Positions 1 through 5,233 of a stretch of 5,233 nt of DNA are shown piece after piece. Every line of letters starts with the position of its first letter. Position 1 is the first letter of the stretch. Both the position numbers and the translations under genes were made by a program. The stretch is from JBDRLU01 sp043812795 (GTDB lineage Bacteria > Chloroflexota > Dehalococcoidia > Dehalococcoidales > UBA2162). The notes under the pieces were generated by a model. It made no database searches, was not told the origin of the DNA, and was given only the letters and a program-made list of their open reading frames with translations. Location of the stretch: the NCBI GenBank assembly GCA_043812795.1, contig JBDRLU010000048.1:1-5233 (forward strand). Reading direction: 5' to 3'.

Positions 1-725
1 GGGGAGTAGCGCTGGAAATTCCACTTGGTAGCGGCAGCCGCCAGCACTTCCCTGGTCTTCAGCCCCATTTTATCGAAGATAAGAGCGAGTTCATTCATCA
101 GGGCGATGTTCAAGTCCCTCTGGATATTTTCGATGACCTTGGCCGCTTCAGCCGTCTTGATATTCCTGGCAACAAAGATGCGTGGAGCGGCACGACTATA
201 TAAATCGGCGACACGCCTGGTGGTCTTTTCGTCCATGCCCGAAACCACTTTCGTAACGCGGTCTATAGTATGCTCGGTATCGCCGGGATTAACTCTTTCC
301 GGAGAGTAACCAATGGCAAAGTCCGCACCGCATTTCAGCCCGGACTCTTCTTCCAGTATCGGCCTGACCAATTCCTCGGTGACGCCGGGATAAACGGTCG
401 ATTCCAGTATCACGGTGCTTCCCTTTTTCATGTTCTGACCCACCACCCGGGCCGCACCGATAACCGGGGCCAGGTCCGGCTCTTTGGATTGAGTAACCGG
501 CGTGGGCACGCAAATAATAATGAAGTCGGCCTGCTTCATGTTTTTAGGGCTGCTGGTAACGGTAAAATTACCCGGGAGTTTTTGAGCGCGTAATTTGCTC
601 ACCTTCTTAGTATCATTGTCAAAGCCAATGACTTTCAGGCTTTTGGCAAAGGCTTCTGCCAGGGGCAAGCCTACGTAGCCTAAACCGACGACACAGACCA
701 CGGTTCGACTGAGATTATTTCTCAC
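1..725 (-). CDS. Nucleotide-sugar 6-dehydrogenase, TviB/WbpO-like (UDP-N-acetylhexosamine dehydrogenase), 3' end outside window
   Basis: This gene probably makes a UDP-N-acetylhexosaminuronic acid by two NAD-dependent oxidations at C6 of a UDP-sugar in the cytoplasm, for surface polysaccharide synthesis. 241 codons are present. The N-terminal Rossmann domain shows GLGYVG (residues 14-19) and an acidic residue ending the second strand (D36), which suits NAD. CVPTPV (72-77), STVYPGVTEE (109-118) and GYSPERVNPGD (139-149, with E143) are family motifs. The central helix AEAAKVIENIQRDLNIA (192-208) carries the conserved Lys (K196) and Asn (N200). The ENxQRD helix and the later TKWNF (233-237) resemble TviB/WbpO more than UDP-glucose dehydrogenases. 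The GGHCIGVDPYYL block with the catalytic Cys should lie just beyond position 1, so activity cannot be confirmed here. The GTG start at 725-723 is chosen because GGAGG lies 7 nt upstream and the Rossmann strand begins soon after. It overlaps the epimerase gene by 11 nt, implying co-transcription and perhaps translational coupling. The exact substrate (GlcNAc, GalNAc or ManNAc form) is inferred. Confidence 0.93.
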   Translation of the reverse strand, partial: MRNNLSRTVVCVVGLGYVGLPLAEAFAKSLKVIGFDNDTKKVSKLRAQKLPGNFTVTSSPKNMKQADFIIICVPTPVTQSKEPDLAPVIGAARVVGQNMKKGSTVILESTVYPGVTEELVRPILEEESGLKCGADFAIGYSPERVNPGDTEHTIDRVTKVVSGMDEKTTRRVADLYSRAAPRIFVARNIKTAEAAKVIENIQRDLNIALMNELALIFDKMGLKTREVLAAAATKWNFQRYS

Positions 726-1647
726 CTTGAAACCTCCGGATCGTTTCGCGTAACCCCTTTTCCAAACCCCACTTCGGCTCGAAGCCAAAGCCTCTGGCAC
801 GGGAAATATCGGCAAGGCTATGTTTTATTTCACCGGGCCTTTCTTTCCGATGGTCCGGTCGGACATTGCTGCCGGTGAGCTTGATAATAAGCCCGGCCAG
901 CTGGTTGATGGAAATCCTTTCGCCGCGCCCGATGTTGAAGACACCGGCAGCTTCGCTCTCTGCCGCCAAGATATTGGCTTCGACCACATCCAGAACAAAA
1001 GTAAAGTCCCTGGTCTGCTCGCCATCCCCGAAGATTACGGGCGGTTCGCCTGCCAGAGTCCTCTGAATGAACTTGGGAATGACTGCGGCATACTCGGAAT
1101 GGGGGTCTTGCCTGGGGCCATAAACATTGAAATACCTGAGACAGGCAGAGGGAAGTCCGTAGACCTTCTGAAAGACCTGACCGTAATACTCCCCAGCCAG
1201 TTTACTCACAGCATAGGGAGACTGAGGGTCGGGGGACATATCCTCTTTCTTGGGCAATGTGGGCGTATCGCCGTAGGCCGATGAAGACGAGGCATAGATT
1301 ACTTTTTTCGCTTTCCGCTGGGCGGCAGCAAAAAGCACATTCAGAGTGCCCGTTGCATTTGCTTCGTGCGTAGCCATAGGGTTTTCTATACTCCGGGGGA
1401 CGCTGGGAATGGCTGCCTGATGGAAGACGTATTGAGTATCCTGGAACAGCTCCATCAGCAGAGCCAGGTCAAGAACACTGCCCCGCACAAAATCGGCACT
1501 TTTGCGGGAAAGCAGGCCTTCGATATTCCCCATCTTTCCGGTAGAGAGGTCATCCAGAATAGCAACTCGATAACCCCGCTTTACCAGTCCCTCAGCAAGA
1601 TGGGAGCCAATAAATCCCGCCCCCCCGGTAACAATTGCCTTATTCAT
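715..1647 (-). CDS. NAD-dependent UDP-hexose 4-epimerase, WbpP/TviC-like (probably UDP-GlcNAc 4-epimerase)
   Basis: This extended short-chain dehydrogenase/reductase probably interconverts UDP-GlcNAc and UDP-GalNAc (or UDP-Glc and UDP-Gal) through a 4-keto intermediate with bound NAD. The 310-residue length is usual or slightly short for the family. TGGAGFIG (7-14) binds the dinucleotide and LDDLSTG (31-37) follows the second strand. HQAAIPSVPRS (76-86) and the Ser run 120-123 before AYG precede the catalytic Y145xxxK149 (PYAVSK). RYFNVYGPRQDP (171-182), YAAVIPKF (186-193) and GDGEQTRDF (207-215) form the sugar-nucleotide side. HSLADIS (276-282) matches WbpP as I recall it. There Ser306, here S277, occupies the gatekeeper position (Tyr299 in E. 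coli GalE, Cys307 in human GALE); a small residue allows N-acetylated sugars. The neighbouring dehydrogenase also favours an N-acetylhexosamine role. The ATG start is supported by the Rossmann motif beginning at residue 4, although no Shine-Dalgarno sequence precedes it. Plain GalE activity or another sugar remains possible. Confidence 0.93.
   Translation of the reverse strand: MNKAIVTGGAGFIGSHLAEGLVKRGYRVAILDDLSTGKMGNIEGLLSRKSADFVRGSVLDLALLMELFQDTQYVFHQAAIPSVPRSIENPMATHEANATGTLNVLFAAAQRKAKKVIYASSSSAYGDTPTLPKKEDMSPDPQSPYAVSKLAGEYYGQVFQKVYGLPSACLRYFNVYGPRQDPHSEYAAVIPKFIQRTLAGEPPVIFGDGEQTRDFTFVLDVVEANILAAESEAAGVFNIGRGERISINQLAGLIIKLTGSNVRPDHRKERPGEIKHSLADISRARGFGFEPKWGLEKGLRETIRRFQGEK
733..737 (-). 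promoter_or_regulatory. Ribosome binding site GGAGG for the dehydrogenase GTG start
   Basis: GGAGG on the minus strand lies 7 nt before the GTG at 725-723 and inside the final codons of the epimerase gene. It decides the non-ATG start of the dehydrogenase. The next in-frame GTG, nine codons later, has no such site. Confidence 0.85.
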
Positions 1648-1655
1648 CTGTTTAT

Positions 1656-1661
1656 TTTATA
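1656..1661 (-). promoter_or_regulatory. Possible -10 box (TATAAA) placed for a leaderless epimerase transcript
   Basis: On the minus strand TATAAA ends 8 nt before the epimerase ATG, about where a -10 box would sit if transcription began at the start codon itself. The 20 nt before the ATG contain no purine-rich ribosome binding site, which fits a leaderless message. No good -35 hexamer lies 16-18 nt further upstream, so this may be only AT-rich sequence. Confidence 0.3.
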
Positions 1662-1681
1662 GAGACACCGGTCAACTTTAC

Positions 1682-1694
1682 GTATTATAAATAT
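1682..1694. repeat. 13-bp direct repeat, copy 1 (second copy at 1816-1828)
   Basis: GTATTATAAATAT occurs here and again, identically, at 1816-1828, where it supplies the -10 box of the rpoB promoter. Both copies continue into GGT, the second with one extra T. On the minus strand copy 1 contains another TATAAT. It may be a binding site or simply a promoter-like AT-rich word. Confidence 0.6.
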
Positions 1695-1700
1695 GGTAGC

Positions 1701-1729
1701 ATTATAGCCCAGCTTGTCAAAGAAGACAA
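1701..1729 (-). promoter_or_regulatory. Candidate sigma-70-type promoter for the epimerase-dehydrogenase unit
   Basis: On the minus strand a perfect TATAAT (1706-1701) follows TTGTCT (1729-1724, four of six consensus matches) with a 17-nt spacer. Transcription would start near 1694 and leave an untranslated leader of about 47 nt. An alternative pairing uses TTGACA at 1720-1715 with a weak ACCATA box 17 nt downstream. The prediction rests on hexamers and spacing only. Confidence 0.5.
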
Positions 1730-1802
1730 ATGTACTGCAGATACAATAATTGAGGTAATAGCTGCCGGATTTCTACGGAAACATACCGGGCTATTGACAA
1801 GC
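1712..1802. repeat. 9-bp inverted repeat TTGACAAGC flanking the centre of the divergent region
   Basis: GCTTGTCAA at 1712-1720 and TTGACAAGC at 1794-1802 are exact reverse complements, 73 nt apart. The right copy contains the -35 hexamer of the rpoB promoter. The left copy places the same hexamer pointing towards the epimerase gene. A second inverted pair, ATAGCCC at 1704-1710 and GGGCTAT at 1788-1794, sits directly beside them. Confidence 0.6.
1765..1789 (+). other. Small inverted repeat / hairpin with C(TACG)G loop
   Basis: CCGG at 1765-1768 can pair with CCGG at 1786-1789. Inside it TTTC (1770-1773) pairs with GAAA (1778-1781) around a TACG loop closed by a C-G pair. As RNA this would be a UNCG-type tetraloop. 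An internal loop (A against CATA) separates the two short stems, and no T-run follows, so it is not a terminator. It lies between the two predicted promoters, so it may not be transcribed. Confidence 0.35.
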
Positions 1803-1822
1803 GGTCCAGAGCAGTGTATTAT
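1794..1822 (+). promoter_or_regulatory. Strong sigma-70-type promoter for rpoB
   Basis: A consensus -35 TTGACA (1794-1799) and a -10 TATTAT (1817-1822, five of six matches) are separated by the ideal 17 nt. Transcription should begin near 1829, giving a leader of about 135 nt before the rpoB ATG. A near-consensus promoter suits a highly expressed housekeeping gene. Confidence 0.8.
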
Positions 1823-1828
1823 AAATAT
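1816..1828. repeat. 13-bp direct repeat, copy 2 (overlaps rpoB -10 box)
   Basis: This is the second exact copy of the 13-bp word described at 1682-1694. It covers the rpoB -10 box and runs almost to the predicted start of transcription. Confidence 0.6.
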
Positions 1829-1964
1829 TGGTTTCAGAATGCCTCATTGTGTCTCAAATTTTTCCAAATATCACACATAGCCGCATATTTTGTCTTTTTT
1901 TGCTTTGTACTTAAACGTGCAGAAACGCAAGTCTCTAAGTTTGTTTTAAGGAGTAGGCTAACAA
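1829..1964 (+). promoter_or_regulatory. Predicted 5' leader of rpoB mRNA
   Basis: About 135 nt of AT-rich, pyrimidine-tract-containing sequence, including a run of seven T at 1894-1900, separate the predicted start of transcription from the rpoB ATG. CTTAAA at 1910-1915 could pair with TTTAAG at 1945-1950 and cover part of the ribosome binding site, but the stem is only six AT-rich pairs. AAATAT (1866-1871) and ATATTT (1885-1890) form another weak stem before the T-run. No known regulatory RNA family was recognised. Confidence 0.4.
1948..1953 (+). promoter_or_regulatory. Ribosome binding site AAGGAG for rpoB
   Basis: AAGGAG lies 11 nt before the ATG at 1965-1967. It supports that start over any internal one, and the conserved N-terminal beta sequence begins within a few residues of it. 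Confidence 0.85.
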
Positions 1965-4900
1965 ATGGTGTCCATTGAATCCACTGGTACCCGAAAAACT
2001 TACGCCACATTACCACAAATCCTCGATGTGCCCAACCTGATTGAAGTCCAGTTAAACTCGTTCCGCTGGTTTCAGGAGGAGGGATTAAAGCAGCTACTGG
2101 AAGAAATATCGCCAATCAAAGATTTCACCGGGAATAGGCTGGAGATTAGCTTCGTCAGCTATGAGTTCCGCGCTCCCCGCCATACTGAACAGGAATGCCG
2201 CCAGCGCGACCTGACATATTCCGCCCCGCTCTATGTCAAGGCAAGACTGCTCATCAAATCTACCGGCGAAATCAAGGAGCAAGACCTCTTTTTCGCCGAT
2301 ATACTCCTGATGACGACGAAGGGGACATTTATCACCGGCGGTGCCGAGCGGGTGGTTGTCAGCCAGTTGCTCCGCTCTCCCGGCGTATACTTCATCGGTG
2401 AAACAGACCCGGCCAGCGGCCGGAAACTGTGCGGCGGTAAATTAATCCCCGACCATGGAGCCTGGTTAGAGTTTGAAACGAGCAACTCCGATATCCTCTC
2501 CGTCAAGATAAACGGCAAACGGAAAATTCCGATAACGACGCTGCTACGCGCTATCGGTGTCAGCAGCGATGAGGAACTGCTCAGCCTATTCACTAAAGAA
2601 GACAACGTGCCCGAGCACCCGTATATCCAGTCGACCATGGAGCGAGAGCCCCAGGTCACAGATGAGACGGAGGCTTTAATCAGCATCTACCGCAAGCTGC
2701 GCCCGGGAGACCCCCCGACTAAAGAAAACGCCCGAAGACTACTGGACAGCTTGTTCTTCAATTCCTCCCATTATGACCTCGGACGGGTGGGACGCTACAA
2801 ACTTAACAAGCGGCTGGGACTGAATGTCTCGGAAGAGCAGCGGGCGCTCACACGGGACGACCTGATTGAAATAATCAGACGCATTATCTTAATCGATAAC
2901 GGCGTCGACACTGCCGACGATATCGACCATCTCGGGAACCGCCGGGTAAGGACTGTCGGGGAGCTTATTCAGAACCAGTGCCGTATCGGCCTGGTACGCA
3001 TGGAGCGCGTGGCTAAGGAACGCATGAGCACCATTCCGACTGAAGCCGCCACCCCCAGTGCCTTAATTAACATCCGTCCGGTCGTGGCCGCCATTCGCGA
3101 GTTCTTTGGTAGCTCCCAGCTTTCTCAGTTCATGGACCAGACCAATCCTCTAGCCGAGCTAACCCACAAGCGCCGCCTGTCTGCCATGGGCCCAAGAGGA
3201 CTATCGCGAGAGCGTGCCGGCTTTGAAGTACGTGACGTCCATTTCTCCCATTATGGCCGGATTTGTCCCATTGAAACACCGGAAGGACCGAACATCGGCC
3301 TTATCGGCTCGCTGGCTACCTACAGCCGGGTTAACGAATACGGGTTCATCGAGACACCATACCGGCGCGTCATCTCCGAAGTGAGCGAAAACTATGGTCG
3401 GGTACTCGGCAAGACATGTCGCGAGACGGTGCTCGACAGCAAAAAGACTGCCCTCCTAAAAGCGGGAGAAACGATTACCGCCAAACATATCAAGGCACTG
3501 GCCAAGCTCCGCCGCAAAGCGGTTAAAGTGGTGCCTTTTGTTTCAGACGAAGTCGCTTACTTCTCCGCCGATGAAGAAGATAAATATACCATCGCCCAGG
3601 CTAATGCCAGCCTCGATGAAAAGAGCCAGTTTGTTGATGAGAAAGTAGAAGCAAGACTGGGTGGTGATTACCTGCGCGAACCGCCCGACAAGATAGAACT
3701 CATGGACGTATCGCCCAAGCAGATATTCAGCGTGGCCACAGCGTTGATACCCTTCCTCGAACATGACGACGCCAACCGCGCTCTCATGGGAGCCAACATG
3801 CAACGGCAGGCAGTGCCGTTGATTTCTCCACAGGCGCCTTTAGTTGCTACCGGCATGGAGAGCGAGGCCGCCAAACATAGCGGGCAGGTTCTTTTCGCCC
3901 AGAGCGAAGGAAAAGTTACCTCGGTCACCAGTTCACAGATTGAAATCACCCGCGATGACGGTGAAGTAGACGCATATCCCTTGCAGAAGTTCATCCGCAC
4001 CAACCAGGGCACGTGCATCAACCAGCGCCCCATAGTAGCCAGGGGCGATAAGGTGACTGCCGGGCAGGTATTGGTGGACAGCTCGTCCATGGAGCAGGGC
4101 GAACTGGCTCTCGGTCAAAACGTCACCTGTGCTTTCATGAGCTGGGAAGGCTATAACTTCGAAGACGCCATCATCGTCAGCAAGCGGCTGGTTGAAAACG
4201 ACTCATTCACCTCGATTCACATCGAAAAACATGAAATCGAAGAGAGAGACACCAAGCTGGGTCCCGAAGAAATCACCAGGGACATACCGAACGTCGGCGA
4301 GGAAAGTCTGCGCGAGCTTGATGAAGAAGGTATTATCCGCGTCGGTGCTGAAGTAGCTCCCGACGATATTCTGGTCGGCAAAATCACTCCCAAAGGAGAG
4401 ACCGAGCTATCCGCTGAAGAGAAACTCCTGAGAGCTATTTTCGGCGAAAAAGCGAGAGAGGTGAAGGACACTTCACTCCGTGTACCCCATGGGGAGTGGG
4501 GAAAGGTCATTAACGTTAGAGTTTTCACCGGGGACGACTTGCCGGCCGGCGTCAACCGCATGGTGCAGGTCTGGGTAGCCCAGAAGCGAAGAGTTTCCGC
4601 CGGCGATAAACTCGCCGGGAGACACGGCAATAAAGGCGTCGTTTCCATCATTGCTCCCATTGAAGATATGCCTTTCCTGCCCGATGGCACACCGGTAGAT
4701 ATCATACTCAATCCGGTAGGTGTTCCATCACGTATGAATATCGGCCAGGTTCTGGAGACTCATCTTGGCTGGGCCGCTAAACTATTGGGTTTCAAAGCAC
4801 TCACCCCCGTTTTCGATGGTGCCAGGGACATCTCTATCGAAGATGCTCTGGCCAGAGTCTGGTTTGCCCAGAAAGCCGAGGCTATCAACCTCGACCCATC

Positions 4901-5233
4901 ACATAAGAACGGCGGTATGGCACTGGAAAAAGCCAAGGACTGGGTTAATGAACACGGCTATGATGGCGAGAGAGTATTCAACGATGAATACCGCGGAGAG
5001 GCGAAGGATGCCTGCCTCAGACTCTGGCTGGAAGAGATGGGCGTGCCCAGTAGAGACTTGAGCGAGCAAGAGCTGGAAATAGTGGTGGACAAAGTAAGAG
5101 CAGAGAAGAACCTGCCTCCACCTGTAATCGGTAAGGAAATACTCCGGGATGGCCGCACCGGTGAGCCATTCGACTCACCGGTAACCGTGGGCACTATTTA
5201 TATGATGAAGCTGAATCACCTCGTCGAAGATAA
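1965..5233 (+). CDS. rpoB: DNA-directed RNA polymerase subunit beta, 3' end outside window
   Basis: RpoB is one of the two large catalytic subunits of bacterial RNA polymerase and the target of rifampicin. The frame is open from the ATG for 1089 codons to the window end, with no frameshift. Landmarks in order: the N-terminal lobe ending GAERVVVSQLLRSPGVYF; FGSSQLSQFMDQ and THKRRLS in the rifampicin pocket (about 382-408); CPIETPEGPNIGLI; ALMGANMQRQAVPL; SWEGYNFEDAI; TPKGETELSAEEKLLRAIFG in the flap (from about 808); and AGDKLAGRHGNKG, whose K882 and K890 equal E. coli K1065 and K1073. KLNHLVED with H1085 (E. coli H1237) is almost the last thing in the window. Roughly 100 or more C-terminal residues, including the contact region with beta-prime, lie beyond the edge. 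Compared with E. coli the N-terminal lobe is about 125 residues shorter before the rifampicin region, and the roughly 100-residue insertion after the flap is absent. An extra segment occurs at about 954-1060. rpoC would be expected next but is not visible. Confidence 0.99.
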   Translation, partial: MVSIESTGTRKTYATLPQILDVPNLIEVQLNSFRWFQEEGLKQLLEEISPIKDFTGNRLEISFVSYEFRAPRHTEQECRQRDLTYSAPLYVKARLLIKSTGEIKEQDLFFADILLMTTKGTFITGGAERVVVSQLLRSPGVYFIGETDPASGRKLCGGKLIPDHGAWLEFETSNSDILSVKINGKRKIPITTLLRAIGVSSDEELLSLFTKEDNVPEHPYIQSTMEREPQVTDETEALISIYRKLRPGDPPTKENARRLLDSLFFNSSHYDLGRVGRYKLNKRLGLNVSEEQRALTRDDLIEIIRRIILIDNGVDTADDIDHLGNRRVRTVGELIQNQCRIGLVRMERVAKERMSTIPTEAATPSALINIRPVVAAIREFFGSSQLSQFMDQTNPLAELTHKRRLSAMGPRGLSRERAGFEVRDVHFSHYGRICPIETPEGPNIGLIGSLATYSRVNEYGFIETPYRRVISEVSENYGRVLGKTCRETVLDSKKTALLKAGETITAKHIKALAKLRRKAVKVVPFVSDEVAYFSADEEDKYTIAQANASLDEKSQFVDEKVEARLGGDYLREPPDKIELMDVSPKQIFSVATALIPFLEHDDANRALMGANMQRQAVPLISPQAPLVATGMESEAAKHSGQVLFAQSEGKVTSVTSSQIEITRDDGEVDAYPLQKFIRTNQGTCINQRPIVARGDKVTAGQVLVDSSSMEQGELALGQNVTCAFMSWEGYNFEDAIIVSKRLVENDSFTSIHIEKHEIEERDTKLGPEEITRDIPNVGEESLRELDEEGIIRVGAEVAPDDILVGKITPKGETELSAEEKLLRAIFGEKAREVKDTSLRVPHGEWGKVINVRVFTGDDLPAGVNRMVQVWVAQKRRVSAGDKLAGRHGNKGVVSIIAPIEDMPFLPDGTPVDIILNPVGVPSRMNIGQVLETHLGWAAKLLGFKALTPVFDGARDISIEDALARVWFAQKAEAINLDPSHKNGGMALEKAKDWVNEHGYDGERVFNDEYRGEAKDACLRLWLEEMGVPSRDLSEQELEIVVDKVRAEKNLPPPVIGKEILRDGRTGEPFDSPVTVGTIYMMKLNHLVED
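3108..3188 (+). other. Rifampicin resistance-determining region of rpoB (cluster I)
   Basis: Residues 382-408 correspond to E. coli 507-533 with a constant offset of 125. The main resistance positions are wild type: Gln388 (E. coli 513), Asp391 (516), His401 (526), Arg404 (529) and Ser406 (531). Thr393 (518) is normal for Gram-positive-type beta. Met408 replaces Leu533, and just beyond the region Arg411 replaces Gly536. Confidence 0.85.
4824..5144 (+). other. Lineage-specific insertion in beta between PVFDGA and DGRTGEPF
   Basis: About 107 residues (954-1060) separate PVFDGA from LRDGRTGEPF. As I recall Bacillus beta, about 23 residues lie there, so roughly 84 are extra. The segment is charged and mostly helical-looking, with Trp-containing helices (ARVWFAQKAEA, KDWVNEHGYD, CLRLWLEEMG) and a Pro-rich exit (LPPPVIGKE). 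The reading frame and codon use are continuous with the rest of rpoB, so this is part of the protein and not an intein or mobile element. Bacterial beta subunits are known to tolerate insertions in this area; Thermus has a shorter one at this site. Confidence 0.75.

Larger units (their letters stand above)
1648..1964. other. Divergent intergenic regulatory region between epimerase and rpoB genes
   Basis: These 317 nt are AT-rich compared with the flanking genes. The frames that stay open across part of it give low-complexity products with no recognisable motif and no ribosome binding site, so I see no gene. It contains divergent promoter candidates, an inverted repeat, a direct repeat, a small hairpin and the rpoB leader, each listed separately. 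No tRNA, known riboswitch or clear intrinsic terminator was recognised. Confidence 0.85.

Noticed and set aside
820..1284. 154-codon plus-strand open frame opposite the epimerase gene
   Set aside because: The epimerase frame on the other strand has all family motifs. This frame has none and is a shadow.
1714..1747. Second plus-strand promoter TTGTCA ... TACAAT
   Set aside because: The spacer is 22 nt, too long for a sigma-70-type promoter, and no better -35 box lies 16-18 nt before TACAAT.
1635..1880. 81-codon plus-strand open frame in the intergenic region, and its last 13 codons (from ATG 1839) as a possible rpoB leader peptide
   Set aside because: There is no ribosome binding site at either start, no recognisable motif, and the longer frame overlaps the epimerase start and both promoters.
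1886..1901. Intrinsic terminator ending in the T-run upstream of rpoB
   Set aside because: The preceding inverted repeat is six AT pairs with no GC-rich stem, and it lies between a strong promoter and rpoB, so efficient termination here is unlikely.
2231..2686. 151-codon minus-strand open frame inside rpoB, and similar ones at 3668-4090 and 4217-4711
   Set aside because: They lie antisense to strongly conserved rpoB sequence and their Ser/Leu/Pro-rich translations look like shadows of its codons. No ribosome binding site was seen.
4824..5144. Intein or mobile insertion inside rpoB
   Set aside because: The segment is only about 107 residues, has no Cys/Ser start with a His-Asn end, no flanking repeats, and similar codon use to the rest of the gene.
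5231..5233. TAA at the very end of the window as the rpoB stop codon
   Set aside because: It is out of frame: the last full codon is gat at 5229-5231 and the next begins with aa. Conserved beta sequence should continue for about 100 residues.

Overview
The window contains two divergent transcription units from what looks like a mid-GC bacterium (roughly 50-55% G+C by eye). My best guess is Chloroflexota, perhaps a Dehalococcoidia-like lineage. The RNA polymerase beta subunit is of the compact Gram-positive/Thermus-like kind: it lacks the two large E. coli lobe insertions, has Thr at the E. coli 518 position, and carries a large insertion just after the PVFDGA motif. I recall a comparable insertion in Chloroflexota, but I could not run a search, so the taxonomic call is only moderately confident.

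Left part (1-1647, minus strand): two sugar-nucleotide genes, read right to left. The first is a complete 310-residue UDP-hexose (probably UDP-GlcNAc) 4-epimerase of the WbpP/TviC type. The second is a nucleotide-sugar 6-dehydrogenase of the TviB/WbpO type. It starts at a GTG inside the last codons of the epimerase gene (11-nt overlap, strong GGAGG 7 nt upstream) and is cut by the window edge just before the expected catalytic cysteine. Together they would convert UDP-GlcNAc to a UDP-N-acetylhexosaminuronic acid for a surface polysaccharide.

Middle (1648-1964): a 317-nt AT-rich intergenic region with no credible gene. It holds a near-consensus promoter facing rpoB (TTGACA, 17 nt, TATTAT), a promoter with a perfect TATAAT facing the epimerase, a shared 9-bp word in inverted orientation, a 13-bp direct repeat, and a small hairpin with a UACG loop.

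Right part (1965-5233, plus strand): rpoB, with its own promoter, a leader of about 135 nt and a clear AAGGAG ribosome binding site. 1089 codons are present and all three classical active-site residues are visible; the window ends about 100 or more residues before the expected C-terminus. The resistance-determining region has wild-type residues at the main rifampicin positions but Met and Arg at two neighbouring positions (E. coli 533 and 536) that are Leu and Gly in the beta sequences I can recall.

This is mostly an ordinary housekeeping/cell-surface boundary. I see no evidence of an undescribed biological system. The points worth a second look are the beta insertion, the Arg in the fork-loop region, the symmetric divergent promoter region and a possibly leaderless epimerase mRNA.
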